Shown: positions 1 to 12,600 of the stretch, one piece after another
Layout: every line of letters begins with the position of its first letter
Position numbering within the stretch: the first letter of the stretch is position 1
From: Enoplolaimus lenunculus
Lineage: Eukaryota; Nematoda; Enoplea; Enoplida; Thoracostomopsidae
Assembly (NCBI GenBank): GCA_030248215.1
Contig: JASANG010002252.1
Coordinates: forward strand, 107,994 to 171,993
Length of the DNA stretch: 64,000 nucleotides
Reading direction: 5' to 3'
Notes under the pieces: generated by a model
The model's input: the letters and a program-made list of their open reading frames with translations, nothing else
The model's database searches: none
Told to the model about the DNA's origin: nothing
Translations under genes and position numbers: made by a program

Positions 1-1178
1 GAGCCAGGGACTCCGTTAAGGTGTGGTTTTGATTTAAGGTTTTATTTTATATTTTAGTTTTTAGTTTGAAATAGGTTTAAGTGTGGCACAGCCACCTACA
101 TCCCCCCTTCGGCACAGATGCCGACCCTGGCATCGAACAAATTTTATGGCCCTATTTACTGCCTTAACGCGCGGATATGTACGACCGGCTGCAGGGTCGG
201 TGGTGAGTAAAATCGGACCGAGGCAGGCGAATCCGGTGTATAGTGCATCGGCTGTGCGATCACAGACAGCGCCTGGGTACCGGGGATCTGGAGCGGTAGC
301 GCAGAGGGTGGCTGGTAGTCCACCAGCTGGGTCGTCAGGGGTACGGCCACGTGTCCGGCAAGTGTCGGACGAGCGGTACCCTGTACGAGTTGGCGGTCGC
401 GTGGGACAACCGCAAGCGGCGTCTGGACGTGGCTACTATAGTCAACAAGTGGAGAACGTACGACAGGCAATGCGAGAAAGTTGTCAAGTAGAACGACAAC
501 AGCAGCAACAACGGGCGTCGCGATCGTTGGGACGCGACAATCCGTGGGTGACACAGGAAGAATTGGACGCCTATTATGCAGACGTCCCTCGTGAGCTGCG
601 GCGGAGACACTTTTAACGGATCGGTAATAGACGTTTATGGGGGATTCGTAAGGTGACGTTCGGTGGTGATGTTGTGGGGTGCTGGGGCAGGACTGGTACG
701 CCGGGTCGTTTGGGGTAGACTAATCGTGGATTGACTTTATTGGAGGTTAGTATTTGGGTCGCTAGTTTGGTAATGGTTCTTGGGGTGATGTTAAACGGGT
801 GCTGGGGGTGCGCTGGTACGCGGTTTCGTTATTGGGACTATTGGACGCATTGGCAATATTGTCGTGGGTCGTTAGATGGTTCGTTATTGTTACATGGCAA
901 AAAGAACTTTATAAATAAATAAAAATTATTAAAAGGAAGAAAAAGGAATAAAAATTGTTGTTTGTTATTGTTAAGTTTGTTGTGTGGATTTACGCTTTTT
1001 AGCGACGGCAAAAAATGCAGTAAATAGGGCCATAAAATTTGTTCGATGCCAGGGTCGGCATCTGTGCCGAAGGGGGGATGTAGGTGGCTGTGCCACACTT
1101 AAACCTATTTCAAACTAAAAACTAAAATATAAAATAAAACCTTAAATCAAAACCACACCTTAAGGGAGTCCCTGGCTC
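1..1178. mobile_element. Long-TIR DNA element, about 1.18 kb
   Basis: Bases 1-162 are the reverse complement of 1017-1178 with a single mismatch (base 15) and no gaps, so this is a transposon-like unit with nearly perfect 162-bp terminal inverted repeats and probably a recent insertion. The ends read GAGCCAGGGACTCC. Because the window starts at the first TIR base, the true outer edge and any target duplication on the left cannot be seen. The interior has a GC-rich half with an ORF (146-616) and a G/T-rich half with a diverged direct duplication (about 666-712 against 782-834). No transposase motif was recognised, so it is either non-autonomous or of an unfamiliar type. Confidence 0.85.
146..616 (+). 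CDS. Hypothetical 156-residue protein inside the TIR element
   Basis: This open frame starts at an ATG inside the left TIR (MALFTALTRGYV) and ends just after the sequence PRELRRRHF. An in-frame GTG at 83 would extend it. The frame is clearly richer in GC than its surroundings. The protein is Arg/Gln/Ser/Gly-rich and low in hydrophobic residues, has a short glutamine run (QQQQQ) near residue 120, and ends in a more ordered-looking acidic/aromatic stretch (WVTQEELDAYYADVP). I do not recognise the family. Position and composition suggest a protein of the mobile element, perhaps nucleic-acid binding, but that is inference. It could also be a chance ORF in a GC-rich tract. Confidence 0.35.
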   Translation: MALFTALTRGYVRPAAGSVVSKIGPRQANPVYSASAVRSQTAPGYRGSGAVAQRVAGSPPAGSSGVRPRVRQVSDERYPVRVGGRVGQPQAASGRGYYSQQVENVRQAMRESCQVERQQQQQRASRSLGRDNPWVTQEELDAYYADVPRELRRRHF

Positions 1179-1352
1179 CACCTAGTCTCTCTTAGAACTT
1201 AAGTTAGGCTTAGGCGTTGCTACAAGGCGTAGAAATGTGAAATCGATGTTATGGCGGCAGTGTCCGCAATGTAAACTTACCTGGGCCCTGCGTGGCCATG
1301 TAGTACTCGTTGAATATTGTTGCATTCAGAGTTGGCTGGATCTGCTACTAAG

Positions 1353-1388
1353 GACATAGCTAGGCTATGTCAGCACCAATATGGTGCT
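1353..1388. repeat. Two abutting perfect hairpins
   Basis: GACATAGC-TAG-GCTATGTC (1353-1371) is followed directly by AGCACCA-ATA-TGGTGCT (1372-1388). Both are perfect palindromes with 3-base loops. They lie in the gene-free stretch between the TIR element and INTS2. Function unknown. Confidence 0.7.
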
Positions 1389-1843
1389 TTGTGATATGAG
1401 TGTCTAATATTGTTGTTGTTGTTGCGGAAGTGTACCGGGTGTGTGGCTCTCGACCTCAACCGCATAGCGTACACACAATTGTGGGTGTCGGCGAAATGCA
1501 AATGAGGTCGAGATGCCGAAAAGGGTAGCCAGGACCGGAATCAGTCTTGGTTTTGGAGCTAGTCAGATCGGTTGTTCAATTTTCTGCGTTAAGTGTACAC
1601 CTTATACCTATAGTTTTGTGAATTGCGTTGGCGTATCTTGGTTAAAGGCGGAAGTTATTGGTAAGTAAGGTTGAATTGAATTCGTGTAAGAATAGTCACG
1701 GTGGCATAGGATGTGAAGGAAATTACGGCGTTGCGGATTTAATCGGCATTGCGCAAGGCGCGGAATTTACCCAGTATCGGATACTGGTGTTATGTGTTAA
1801 ACGGGAAACTTCGGAATTACCGGAGAACCTGGGAAAAGTAGTC

Positions 1844-1993
1844 TAATAAATCTAACGGGGTTAGATTTATTATTCTACAACGGCTGGGCCAAATCTAACG
1901 GGGTTAGATTGGTCGGAAATTTGGTGTAACTCTAACGGGGTTAGAGTACACGGTTTAACAGGGTGTAATTCTAACGGGGTTAGAATTGCACGG
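1844..1993. repeat. Four stem-loops sharing the core TCTAAC-GGG-GTTAGA
   Basis: The 15-base core TCTAACGGGGTTAGA occurs at 1851-1865, 1894-1908, 1931-1945 and 1970-1984. In each copy the flanking bases differ but still pair with each other: TAATAAA with TTTATTA, AA with TT (then CC with GG past an extra A), AC with GT (then TGTA with TACA past an extra A), and GTGTAAT with ATTGCAC including one G-T pair. The stems therefore extend to about 8-15 bp with different sequences around a constant GGG loop. An unrelated minus-strand ORF across them looks incidental. Confidence 0.75.
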
Positions 1994-2236
1994 ATTCTGG
2001 AAAACGGCAAAGACATTAGTAACGGTAAAGCCAGTGGCTGGATTAAACCAGATTCAGACGTCGGCTTTAAGGATTCCGGCTCCGGTTGCCAGTTAAATTG
2101 CATAACCTGTGATTTGCTGGTATTGAATATTGGATATTTGGTGTTATACGGGTTTTGGGTTGGGGTTTTAGTAAACATTTACCGGCCGCGTTTTACTAAA
2201 TCAGAGCGATAAGCATACATCGAGAAAAGATGACAT

Positions 2237-2353
2237 TTATGGACTCTAATTAGGGTTTAAGGACTATATCCGCTTACGGACTCTTATTAGGGAAACGGAC
2301 TCGTATTGATTGGGACTCAAAATGGGGACCCCCTCTTATTCGGGTCAATACAG
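2237..2353 (+). mobile_element. 3' fragment of the TA-flanked CTGTAGTGACCCG family
   Basis: It matches the last ~115 bp of the elements at 45353-46052 and 27344-27723, ending in CCCCTCTTATTCGGGTCAAT-ACAG followed by TA. The left part is missing, so this is a truncated copy. Confidence 0.65.
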
Positions 2354-2757
2354 TACGCAAATTAAAAAATTCATAGGAAATTTTAAAAATTTTGTTGCAT
2401 CCACTATTTTTCCTTAAATTTTTGAAAGCCTAGTGAATATATGAATACCTCAATTGTGCTGGCAAGAAGTATAAGACATCTTTGAAAAGAAAAAACTTGG
2501 GCGGGCAATGGTGGGTGGGTAAAAAATGAAAATTCCATAGGTAACGTGCAGCGTGGGCAAAAATCGGAGTGTTTTTCACAAAAGTTTTAGCTTGGAATTT
2601 GTGATTATACAAGATTTTCACAAACGTTTTAACCTATTTACAGCACAGTCCTTTGAAAATTGCCGCAAGCGAAAATAGCAGTCACCGCCCGACAGTGGCA
2701 AGAAAATCAGCAATAATTATATTAAATGTCATTCCCGTATGATTTCTACGTGTGAAT

Positions 2758-3428
2758 CAGGGTGCAACCGGAATTACAATTCCGTGGAACCGGAATTTGA
2801 AAAAATTAACGGAACCGAAAAGTGGAAAATGGATGTCGCCGAAAAATTCATTTTAAATTTTCTTTTCTGCTGTATTATCAATGAATAATCTTAGCTGAGG
2901 GTATGACTTTGTATTTTTAATTTTCCTCATCAACTGAAGCGAAATCTTCTTCGATGTTTATTTTTTTGTGATACTATACTAATTAATCTAGCCAATGTTA
3001 CTTTAAAGGCCGTCCCATTTTCCCGGGACAGAAATGTACCAGGAGTACCCGTCCCATTTTCCCGGGACAGCAATGTACCAGGAGTACATTCAAAAAATAT
3101 AATTGGGACAGATTGGACAGATGGGATAGATGGGACAGTTGGATACAACTTCTGGCAAAGGTTCCGGCAATTTCAGTGTTAAAATTTCGCGTAGTTCTAA
3201 GCTTTTACAAAATTTATTTTTTGGTGCGTTTAATTTTAAATTTTGGTACAATTTGGGAGAAAATTGACAAGAAATTGTAAAACAAAAAAAAATTTAACAA
3301 TACCTCATAGATATTTCCTAGAATTAGCAAATTAAACATCATTTTAATACCTAATTTTGCGTCACCTCCGGCTCCGGCAAGTTTTGTTGATCTCCAGCTT
3401 TAATTTCTTCACCCCCGATTGCACCCTG
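2758..3428. mobile_element. CAGGGTGCAACC-ended element (hAT-like ends)
   Basis: The left end CAGGGTGCAACCGG and the right end CCGATTGCACCCTG form a short TIR around ~670 bp of sequence dominated by variations on CCGGAACCGGAAT/CTCCGGCTCCGG. CAGGG-type ends are usual for hAT elements, but I see no clear 8-bp target duplication. Similar ends occur at 18070-18415 and 61989-62397. Inside it, 3009-3047 and 3048-3086 are a 39-bp tandem duplication containing the palindrome TCCCGGGA. Confidence 0.55.
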
Positions 3429-3652
3429 AGGAAAAGTTGGGCGTGATATAAGCAAATTTTAAAAATTGCGCTGGGAACGCCGCCAATTGTATATTTCAAC
3501 GCGAATACAGTTCGCAAAGTTACCGCACATATAAAAGTTCTCACTAAGGAACAGGACTTTTAAAATGCTAAAAAAATCGTGTCAATCGTTGGCCCTTTGT
3601 GCTTCCGTTTCAGTTGTAATCTGATATTATTTCTTAAACATTCTCTTTTCAT

Positions 3653-6600
3653 TCAGACATCACATCCGCTCACATTTCGCACCAGTTTTGTTTTAACGCC
3701 ATTCACAATTCGTTTCAGAAGACGTGCTTCGCCGCACGCAACATCACTGCTATTATCATTTACTGCCACGTCAAGCACGCGATCGAGTTGTTTTGGATCA
3801 GCGGAAAATCTTGCAAAATCTGTAAACCAGCAAAGAAAACAAAGGTCAAAGAATATCAAAGTTTTTTGATATATTAGGCATGTACAAGATTTGTACTGAT
3901 TCTCTGTAATTTTAAAAGGGCTAATGTAATAACCGGATATAAAATTAACAGAAGTGGTTACATACTTCCAGCAGTTAGATTATTTTTAATTTTTGTAAAA
4001 GTTCGTTACCGGACGAAGCTGAATCTGCTCGAGGTTTGCTCATAGTATTTATTTTAAAAGGCATTTAAATACTACTACCATATATTTCCTTGCATTTCTA
4101 CACACCTGTCACATTTGTTGGTGAACTATGTCCCAAAAATGCTAGTCTTGAAACACAAATTTGAGCGACTTGATAAAGAATTGACACTATTTCTGACAAC
4201 AACGGCGGAAACACACGCGCGATGCGAAAAAATCCGTCTAGTGTCACGCTGAACAATGCGATAATTTGATCGGTTGTTAAAACTGTTAAACAAAATATTG
4301 CTAAATATGTATACGTAAATATGTAGCTAAAAACCGCTGCCAAAGTAGCTAAAAATCGCTGCCAAATTATAATGTGATAGCAACAAAACTAACGAATTTT
4401 TGCAATAAAAATGACTTAAGAACAAAGCTCAAAAAGCAATTTACTCAGAAAAGCATTCACCAGACAAACAGTATTCCCGCCGTTAACCTGTGCAGCACAG
4501 TCAACAGTAACTTACGCGGTGTGCTTGATTTTGAGCTCAAAAACTTTGAATTTAATGCCGACCCCAATTAGTTGCTGGAGGATTAAAAACTTTTCTATTT
4601 TCACCGTAAAGGACGGCTCAATATTAAGAAGATCAGTTTAAAAAAGTTGGGAAACAGACGTGACGAATGAGACTAAATTCCATCTACACTAAAGTATTCA
4701 AGCAGTAATACCTGTCAAATGAGTATTCATAAGACTGACGCCAAGCCGAGCACAACTTAACGCCTTTGTAATCGTATATTGTTCGCAGAGGTGAGACATT
4801 AGATTAAAGCCAAAAATCTAAACAACTGATACACCAAAGTAAAGGATATATTTATTACTACACCACGCCGCATCGTTCACAAGTTTTAAAGATGTAAATG
4901 GCACATGTTATTTTAAAACCGCTTTCTGCTAACATAAAGATATAACATTTCGTTCCGTTGTATGCCATGTATTTAGCTAGCACAATCGTAACGTTTAGCT
5001 ACAGTACTAGATGTTTGATCTTAATAATATGTTAAAATATTACGATTCCAAATTAACCTGTTTAGTTAAATCGGGCTGTTGAAACAATTCAGGAATAAAA
5101 TCAAGGCAAATGTGCATTGAAGGAATACCGGCAACTGTCACTGGTAACAGATCAAGATGGTAACCCTGAAATATAAAAGAGAACGCGTACATATTTACTT
5201 TTGACGACAACGAAAAACAATTCCCGACCAACGACATTCTAAGTGAAATACATTAGTGATACGTTAAAGCTTTATCAGCCAAGTGCGAGATTAATGGCCC
5301 ATGTTAACGATAATGAAGTCCACAGTAAGTCTGCTACACTCCCAGTGTGCCGGTTTCTATTATTACAACGTACCCATCTCACAATCAAACGATATCCAAA
5401 TCTCGAAAAATGCCGAAGCCATGATTAGCGCCACTCTATTATAGTAATATCGCCGACCGCTGCCCGAAATGCAAAAGAAGTGCCCACGATGTGCCACACT
5501 CATTCAATTGTCCCGCGGACACAACGAATCTCACGGTCCAGGATCTATGGCGTAATGCGCCGTTCACATTAATTTTGTCAACGGTGCCACAAAATATGCC
5601 ATAGCCCAAGGCTATCACGAGGTCATTTCGCTTATAGCTCAGGGCTATCACGTGTCAGCCCCGTCCTCGAAACTCGTGATAGCCCTGAGCTATCACAAAA
5701 TTTCCTCTTCTATATATATTTATATTCATAACACACATATGTTTATGTGTGTTATGAAACTTGATACCAATAAATTTGATTTTAGAATTTTAATCCTCTG
5801 CCCTGCACGCTAGCTCAGTGCTATGAGGAGTTTTGTGGCAAACCTCAAATTTTGGAACACTGAGTGGACTTGGGAAAATTTTCACGCTTTTGAACAATTT
5901 TCAGGCGTAAGGGTGTCTAAAATATTTATTGTGAACAGCGCATAATAGTGTTAATTGTTTGGATAATTTTAATTATGCGGCCGTGCCTACTAAGTCTACG
6001 CGTAAGTATAGACATACGTCTGAGACTACCAGTCTCTAACATTTTGTTATGTGAACTTTGAAATACACAGGTCATCTTTTGTAAGGTCACACTGCTTTCA
6101 TATTTTATTGCAATTGTATTAATGTATTGGAAACAAGGTCCAGCAAACGGGTTATGTTTATGCAAATATAGCCCTAGTCGGAAAGTGGTGGTTTTACAGT
6201 TTACAATAAGCTAATCTCGGCGCAAACTGTGTACGCAAAATGGGAGATGAAATTAGGCGACCGGCAGCCGACCCGCTTCGATCGACGAGGGATTCTTTCA
6301 TGCCGCTCCATGGGTTGCCCGCGAAAAATACCGTATCCCAAGTGCCGTACAAAACAGCAATTGTATAACAATGATGCAATATTTTGCAACGTTTCAATGA
6401 AAATGGAACAGTGCCACAAAAGTTGCCCTAGTTCAGGGCTAAAACGAATATTTGAAAATTTTACAATATGTAACTTGATAAGTTTGTGTGTTGTTTGTGT
6501 GTTAATTTGCGTTGTGTGCGTTTGTCTTGTGTTTGTGTATGTGTTGTGTGTGGCTAAATTCGAGGAGGTTTGTGATAGCTCAGGGCTATCACGAGTTTCG

Positions 6601-9600
6601 AGGAAGGGCCTGACACGTGATAGCCCTGAGCTATAAGAGATTTCTCTTATAGCCCTAGGCTATCACGAGGTCATTTTGAAAATGACCACGTGATAACCTT
6701 GGGCTATGGCATATTTTGTGGCACCGATGACAAAAATATTGTGAACGGCGCATAAACCTAAAGGTGTGGCGGTGTTCCTGAATCTCCCATCTGATGATGA
6801 CAGTCCGTTCCAAAACTAGCGATGCGGGAGAGGCAAATCAATCAATCAATCAATTAACGTACCGTCAAAAACTGAGAACCGCTTGTCATGTTCAGTCTAT
6901 TTTTTTCAAAATAACTACCTGAAAATGAACCAATTTCGACAGCATCGGATCCGAGATGAAGACTTGGTGCAAATGAGAACAAATCGTACATTGAATAGCA
7001 CGCAAAACCGAGAACCCAGGCATGACTACGCAATCCTGAAACAAGATAAAAGACATTACATGCAATCACTGCTGTAAAACATTGCCCACTGCGTTAAATG
7101 TTTGAGCAAACATTTTTGCGTCAATATACTGTGCTTCAACAACTGCTAATATAGCGAGCTCAATTTTTAAATATTACAAAAGCACTTCACTTCAAGATTC
7201 AACAAGCACAACTATAATCAACGTATACTATTCCTTCACACACGGTCCATAAATAAATAAATAATCTTTTCCTGCAAAATACCTTTGTTTTCTCTGTATC
7301 GGTAGGCAAGCACGCTTCTAGCAATATCTGAACTGCGGTTGATTCTTGTGCTCCAATCATGGCATTAACCAATTCTTCTTTTTCGCCAGGCGCCACTGAT
7401 GGTAAAGCTCCAGCTTGAGTAGATGCCTAAAACTCATATTCATAAGCAAAGTTACGACACAAAGTATTATGCATATTAAGTTGTTGCTGCTGGTGCAGAT
7501 GAAATAGATAAACACAGACAGTTTGACTGTTGAAACACCTTCAAAGCTAATATTCTGACGGTGAAAGAATATGTAGTTTTACGTTTGAGATATGATGTTT
7601 TCAAAGAACCTAACAGATTTTCTACATAATATGCAAAAAGGAAAACTTTCAGAATAAAAAATTTTACGGTTCCCTTTATCTAACCAGTACCTGCTTCGCA
7701 ATCAATTGTCGTTGAAGATCCATCCTACTTGCAAGCAAATAACAGGAGAGAATTCGAAGCACAATCTCAAGAATTGGAACACATCTGAAATAATCCTACA
7801 AATTATTCATTCCATTTCGACCTTAATCACTGTACGCTGATATCAGTATGTAGTTTTCTAGATTATAGGCAAATGTGTTAAAATCAATGGCAAAAACACA
7901 TTCCATTAATGATGTTATAAATTGCTATAAAGAAACAATTTTCAAAATTGCAGCACCTGAAAACTCGTTTATCGCACCGCAACACTAGCAATGGGTCGTT
8001 GCACAACTCTTGATGAGTTAATTTTTTTGCATCTAGCGATTTAGCAGTAAGCAAATGTCCAGAAGGGGTTACATTTGTCGGATCAAAAAGCAATGCCGAC
8101 ACTGTATGACGATAGAGCCTGAAATGACAAATTATTACTTTCGATCACAATGCGTTCACGTGGCGTTACAGGCTATACTGCTAATTTCAGTTCGGTTCTA
8201 AAATTTTACGCAAATTTACTGTCGAATAACAGGTTGCGTCTCTAATCTGAACAGAGGTTTAAATTATGTCTATCTTAATTTATCAGGAACCAAAGCGATG
8301 TATTCCAAAATTATTTTTATTGAAGAGAACAAAACTATGTGATTTTCACTGTCCTATAGACATCGACGCTATCAAAAAATTAGATTTTGTGCATAAGAGA
8401 AAAATTTCTCAAGCACAATCGGATATAAGCGTAAAACGCATTATACCGTAATGCATTGTTTAATTTGCACAAACTTTCTGCCTTTCTTCACCCCTTAAAC
8501 ATTTGTCAATTTCAAAATTTTGCAAAAAATTGCCTTTCCAAAAATTCTCGCCGAGCGCTGAATTTCGCGTCTACTCCTTCCTTAGCCATGTGATAACCAG
8601 TGGTAGTAGAACTATATACATGTACTGAGCGAAGCACGAACATAATTTTTAATCAGTCTAGTTAAACAAACTCTTAATTTAGGCTTAATTAAGCTAATAT
8701 GCAAATTAGCTAACAGCTAACTATTCAATTATCCGCTTAGGATGTTTATAAACACTTTATTCCGATTGCTCGGACCCAAATAACATTCAGTAACTCTAAT
8801 AATCAGCGCAATAATTTAAAAAGTCGTAATGTAAGATTAATCAATTAAGGTAATATGTAAAATCAATTAAGGTAATATGTAAATTAGCTATTAGCTAACT
8901 ATTCAACTATCAGTTTTAGAGGTTTATAAACTACTTATTTCGATTGCTCGTACCCAAAAACCTGCAATACCCCTAATAATCAGTGAAATAATTGCAAAAG
9001 ACCTAATTTAGGCTGATTAGTTACGCTAATCTGCGAATTAGCCACTAGCTAACTATTCAATTATCAGTTTTGAAGGATTGTAAACAATTTATTCCGATTT
9101 CTCGCACCCGAAAACATTTTAGTACTGAGGATAATTGCTTGTAACCCTAATAATTGGTGAAATAATTTAAAAAGCCCAAAGTTATGCTTAACAAATTAAG
9201 CTAATATGCAAATTAGCTATTAGGTAACTATTCAAATATCGGTTTTAGAGTTTAAAACAATAATTATTCATATTCCTTGTACCCAACATTTCAGTACTGA
9301 AATTTGAATAAGCTTTCAAACAAAAATGTTAAATCTGTCAAGCGGTTCCTGAGCTAATCTTCGGACGGAAATCCACCTATCAACCCCAGTACAAAACATA
9401 AAACGCTTCGCGAAACTTCGAGTTTCGCTCAATAAAAAATAAAACGCCGTAACGACTAATCACTATGATGAAAATGCTGTATATAAATTCCATTTCTGTC
9501 CTGCTCCAGGATCCACTCACTTCCGGGGCAAAATAGCTTCCGTCTTTGCCCATAGCACTACCGCCGCGGCCAAGAGACGATGTGGTACAGATGGATCGAG

Positions 9601-12600
9601 TAAGTACACAAGACACCGTGTAAGTTCGTCAAGGTAAACAATAAACGCGGACGGGGGTAACGAATGATTAATTGCATTCAAAAGCAAATATGCCCGAGTC
9701 GGAAATGTTGCTGCGTTTTTCATTGCTGTTGGCAAATAATATACATTTATAGTGAACGACTTACAATGAAGTTTCCCTTTTCTTGACAAGCTGACCACCG
9801 ATACACATAACACTGCTGAATTACATAGCAGGTTCTGTTACGGTTGAGCCAAACAGCAAAATTTCACACAACTTTACATATATGTTAAAAACGCATAAAC
9901 ATAAGATTCAATTCTAACATTTCAATGCCATTTAACAAACCCATACATGTTCAAAATAAAAAATTTAAAATATAATTTTAAGTCAGATACACAAAAAATT
10001 TCATTCTAATATTTCACAACTACAGAGTTAATACTTAAAACCTCAATACCATCATAAAACTCTTTCCTCGAAATGCGCATCGTCGATGTTTGCCGGCTTT
10101 GTATATCGCCTGTCACCTCAGTGAACCCCGAATCACCGACACCTATATTGAGCCGTGTTCCTGTGAGCGGCCTGCGACCTGTCAGTCCCCCTTTAAACCC
10201 AGGTACTGGTGACATTAACATCGGCCTTCGAAACAACTCCTCCAGCGGAAGTTGCAAAGAAATGTCATCAAAATTGCCCAAAATTTCTCCGTCACCGCCG
10301 CTTGAAAACGTCGGAAGTGTAGACAAAGGTTCTTGTACGAGAAACAAATACTGATATTGCGATGTGACCAACCTTCAAACAGGACAAAAATACGCAGAAA
10401 CAAAGTTGCCGAGCAACACTTCCAACGCGATACTACAAATCTAAGACAATATTATACAATCGTGTTTTTATAATCGGCATGACATCTTTGCAATAAACGA
10501 ATCTTGCACTTTTTATCTTTGCGCAATTAGTTAACGGCTCATAACAAATGATGTCATCTACCAATCCTTACCCACTTGATAACTTACTTAAGTAAGGACG
10601 GATGCAGACAAGAGTATTGGTCGCTTTCAATGGACACATGATTCATTAAAAATCGAATCGGGATTTGCTCAGGAACATTTGAATAATTCGGCAGGTTGTG
10701 GCTTCCTAAAACCGATAGCAGCGTAACCAAATAAAAAATAAAGGATAACTTCTTGCATCAAAATATCTTTATGACTCAAAACGAGCGACTTAAAGCTTCT
10801 GCTCATAATAAACTACTATGCATTTTAATAAAACTAACTTCAACTTATTCTAATTTTTTAACCAACACTCACCTGCAAGATTTCGCACTTGCGTCATCCA
10901 AACGTCATCATAAAACAGAACGTAGTACATCAGCAAAACACGGAATGTTAACTGACTTGAGTCGGTGGGATTATCAACAAAGTAACTCTAAAACACATTT
11001 TTGCGAAAATAGAGAAATCAAAAACACATCGCTAACCCAGTAATTGGCAATTATTAATATACTCTAAATTGCACTAAACGTCGTCCAGTAACACCATAAG
11101 GGGCGCTGAATCAGAATCTGAGTGGGAGTTAACCAGTCAAAGTCAAACACAAAAGTTTTTCGTTCAATCATCGGAACAAATAAGCAAGATTTACAAATCT
11201 TTTCAACTTAATACAACTTTCTTAATTTTACAACAAAGTCACTGACAAATAAAAATAAGACAGTGAGTGTTCAACGCCTCCTCTAATACCAATATAAACA
11301 TAATTTCAATTAAATATCAAAATGGCCAGAACAAATTTAATTACCTGCAGTTCGCTTTCGGCCAACGGCATATTGACCTGATCAAAACTGTATCCACTAA
11401 CAGGGATGAGACAACTGCGAACAAATGCTTCAATAAGTTGGGGGACAATCGGATGTAATGGAAGGCGGCAACATCGTAACTGGTTGACTATCCAGTCCTA
11501 GGAGAATTCAAGGCAAAGGATATTGATGATGAATAAAACATACAAAATGGATTATTGAAAATGTTGCCCGCATGGTGTCGTTTAGTATGCATTTTAGATT
11601 AACCATTTCCTGACAATGCGGAAAGTATATACAGCCTGATAGTTACATTAATTTAAACCTAACTGAATACATGAAATGTAATCGTTATCTAAAATTAAGT
11701 TTTCTATACGATCAGTCACGCGCTTATTGATAAGGATTCGCGTATAAGACACATCAAAACTCTAAACAGAGCAAAACCGAAATGTTTAGTTTTGAAAGGC
11801 TATAATAAAAGCTCCATATTTGTTTGAAAATACCAGCTTATCAACGGCAAATCACCTTGATAGTAACTTTATGCTTCGTGAAAATCCGGCTCTGCAATAA
11901 ATGTTGGACACAGTGCGCAGGCAAAAACGCTGTTTGTGACGCAGTCAGATTTGGAGTAACAGGAATAAGAGCTGCACGTTCTGCAACAACCTGAAGCATC
12001 ATAACACTGAATACTAACAGTTCATAATATTACTGATTGAAACATTCAGAACAAAAATATTCCTGATAACTGTTTAAATTCACACGAGCAGCTTTTGTAT
12101 TTTCTTAAACGTGCCGCGTTTTAATGATGTGATCAACCACTCTGCAATCTAAGCAGTAAAACATTCTTAAGGTTTTCAAAACTTAACGAATTTTAAGGTA
12201 GACTAAAATCTCAAAGAAATTAGACGTATACACATAGCTTCCTATGCTTGCAAACAAGCAGGTATTTCCGTTGTAGCGTTGGTGGTTCCGTTGCAGTGGT
12301 CAAAATAACAATATTATTATAGCTTCTTTACCGATTCTGGAAAAATATCGTTGACAAAAATTGTTTTCAGTTTTCCGACGTTGTTTGCTCTGATTTGGCA
12401 CTGAAAATAAACGCTCAGCAACCAGTGTAATAACCAATGCTGCACCGATATTTCGACATGAATAGTTTTAAAAGCTACTATTCTAGATTTATAATTTTAG
12501 GATATTTAGGAAATAACCAATCAAACAGTGGATTTGATAATTTATCGAAGGCCAGGCACGAGTCGACAACCTATCCCAACGTGCGCACATAACAATTACG

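Larger units (their letters stand above)
1179..3652. other. Gene-free stretch left of INTS2
   Basis: Apart from the hairpins, the MITE fragment and the CAGGGTG-ended element listed separately, I see no coding exon or RNA gene here. Short ORFs in 1658-2178 and 2430-2621 have no recognisable protein features. The 3' UTR of INTS2 should run leftward from 3653. Confidence 0.6.

Noticed and set aside
4106..4343. Minus-strand ORF as a small membrane protein
   Set aside because: Its hydrophobic start is intron sequence. The part from 4282 is an INTS2 exon joining 4712 in phase.
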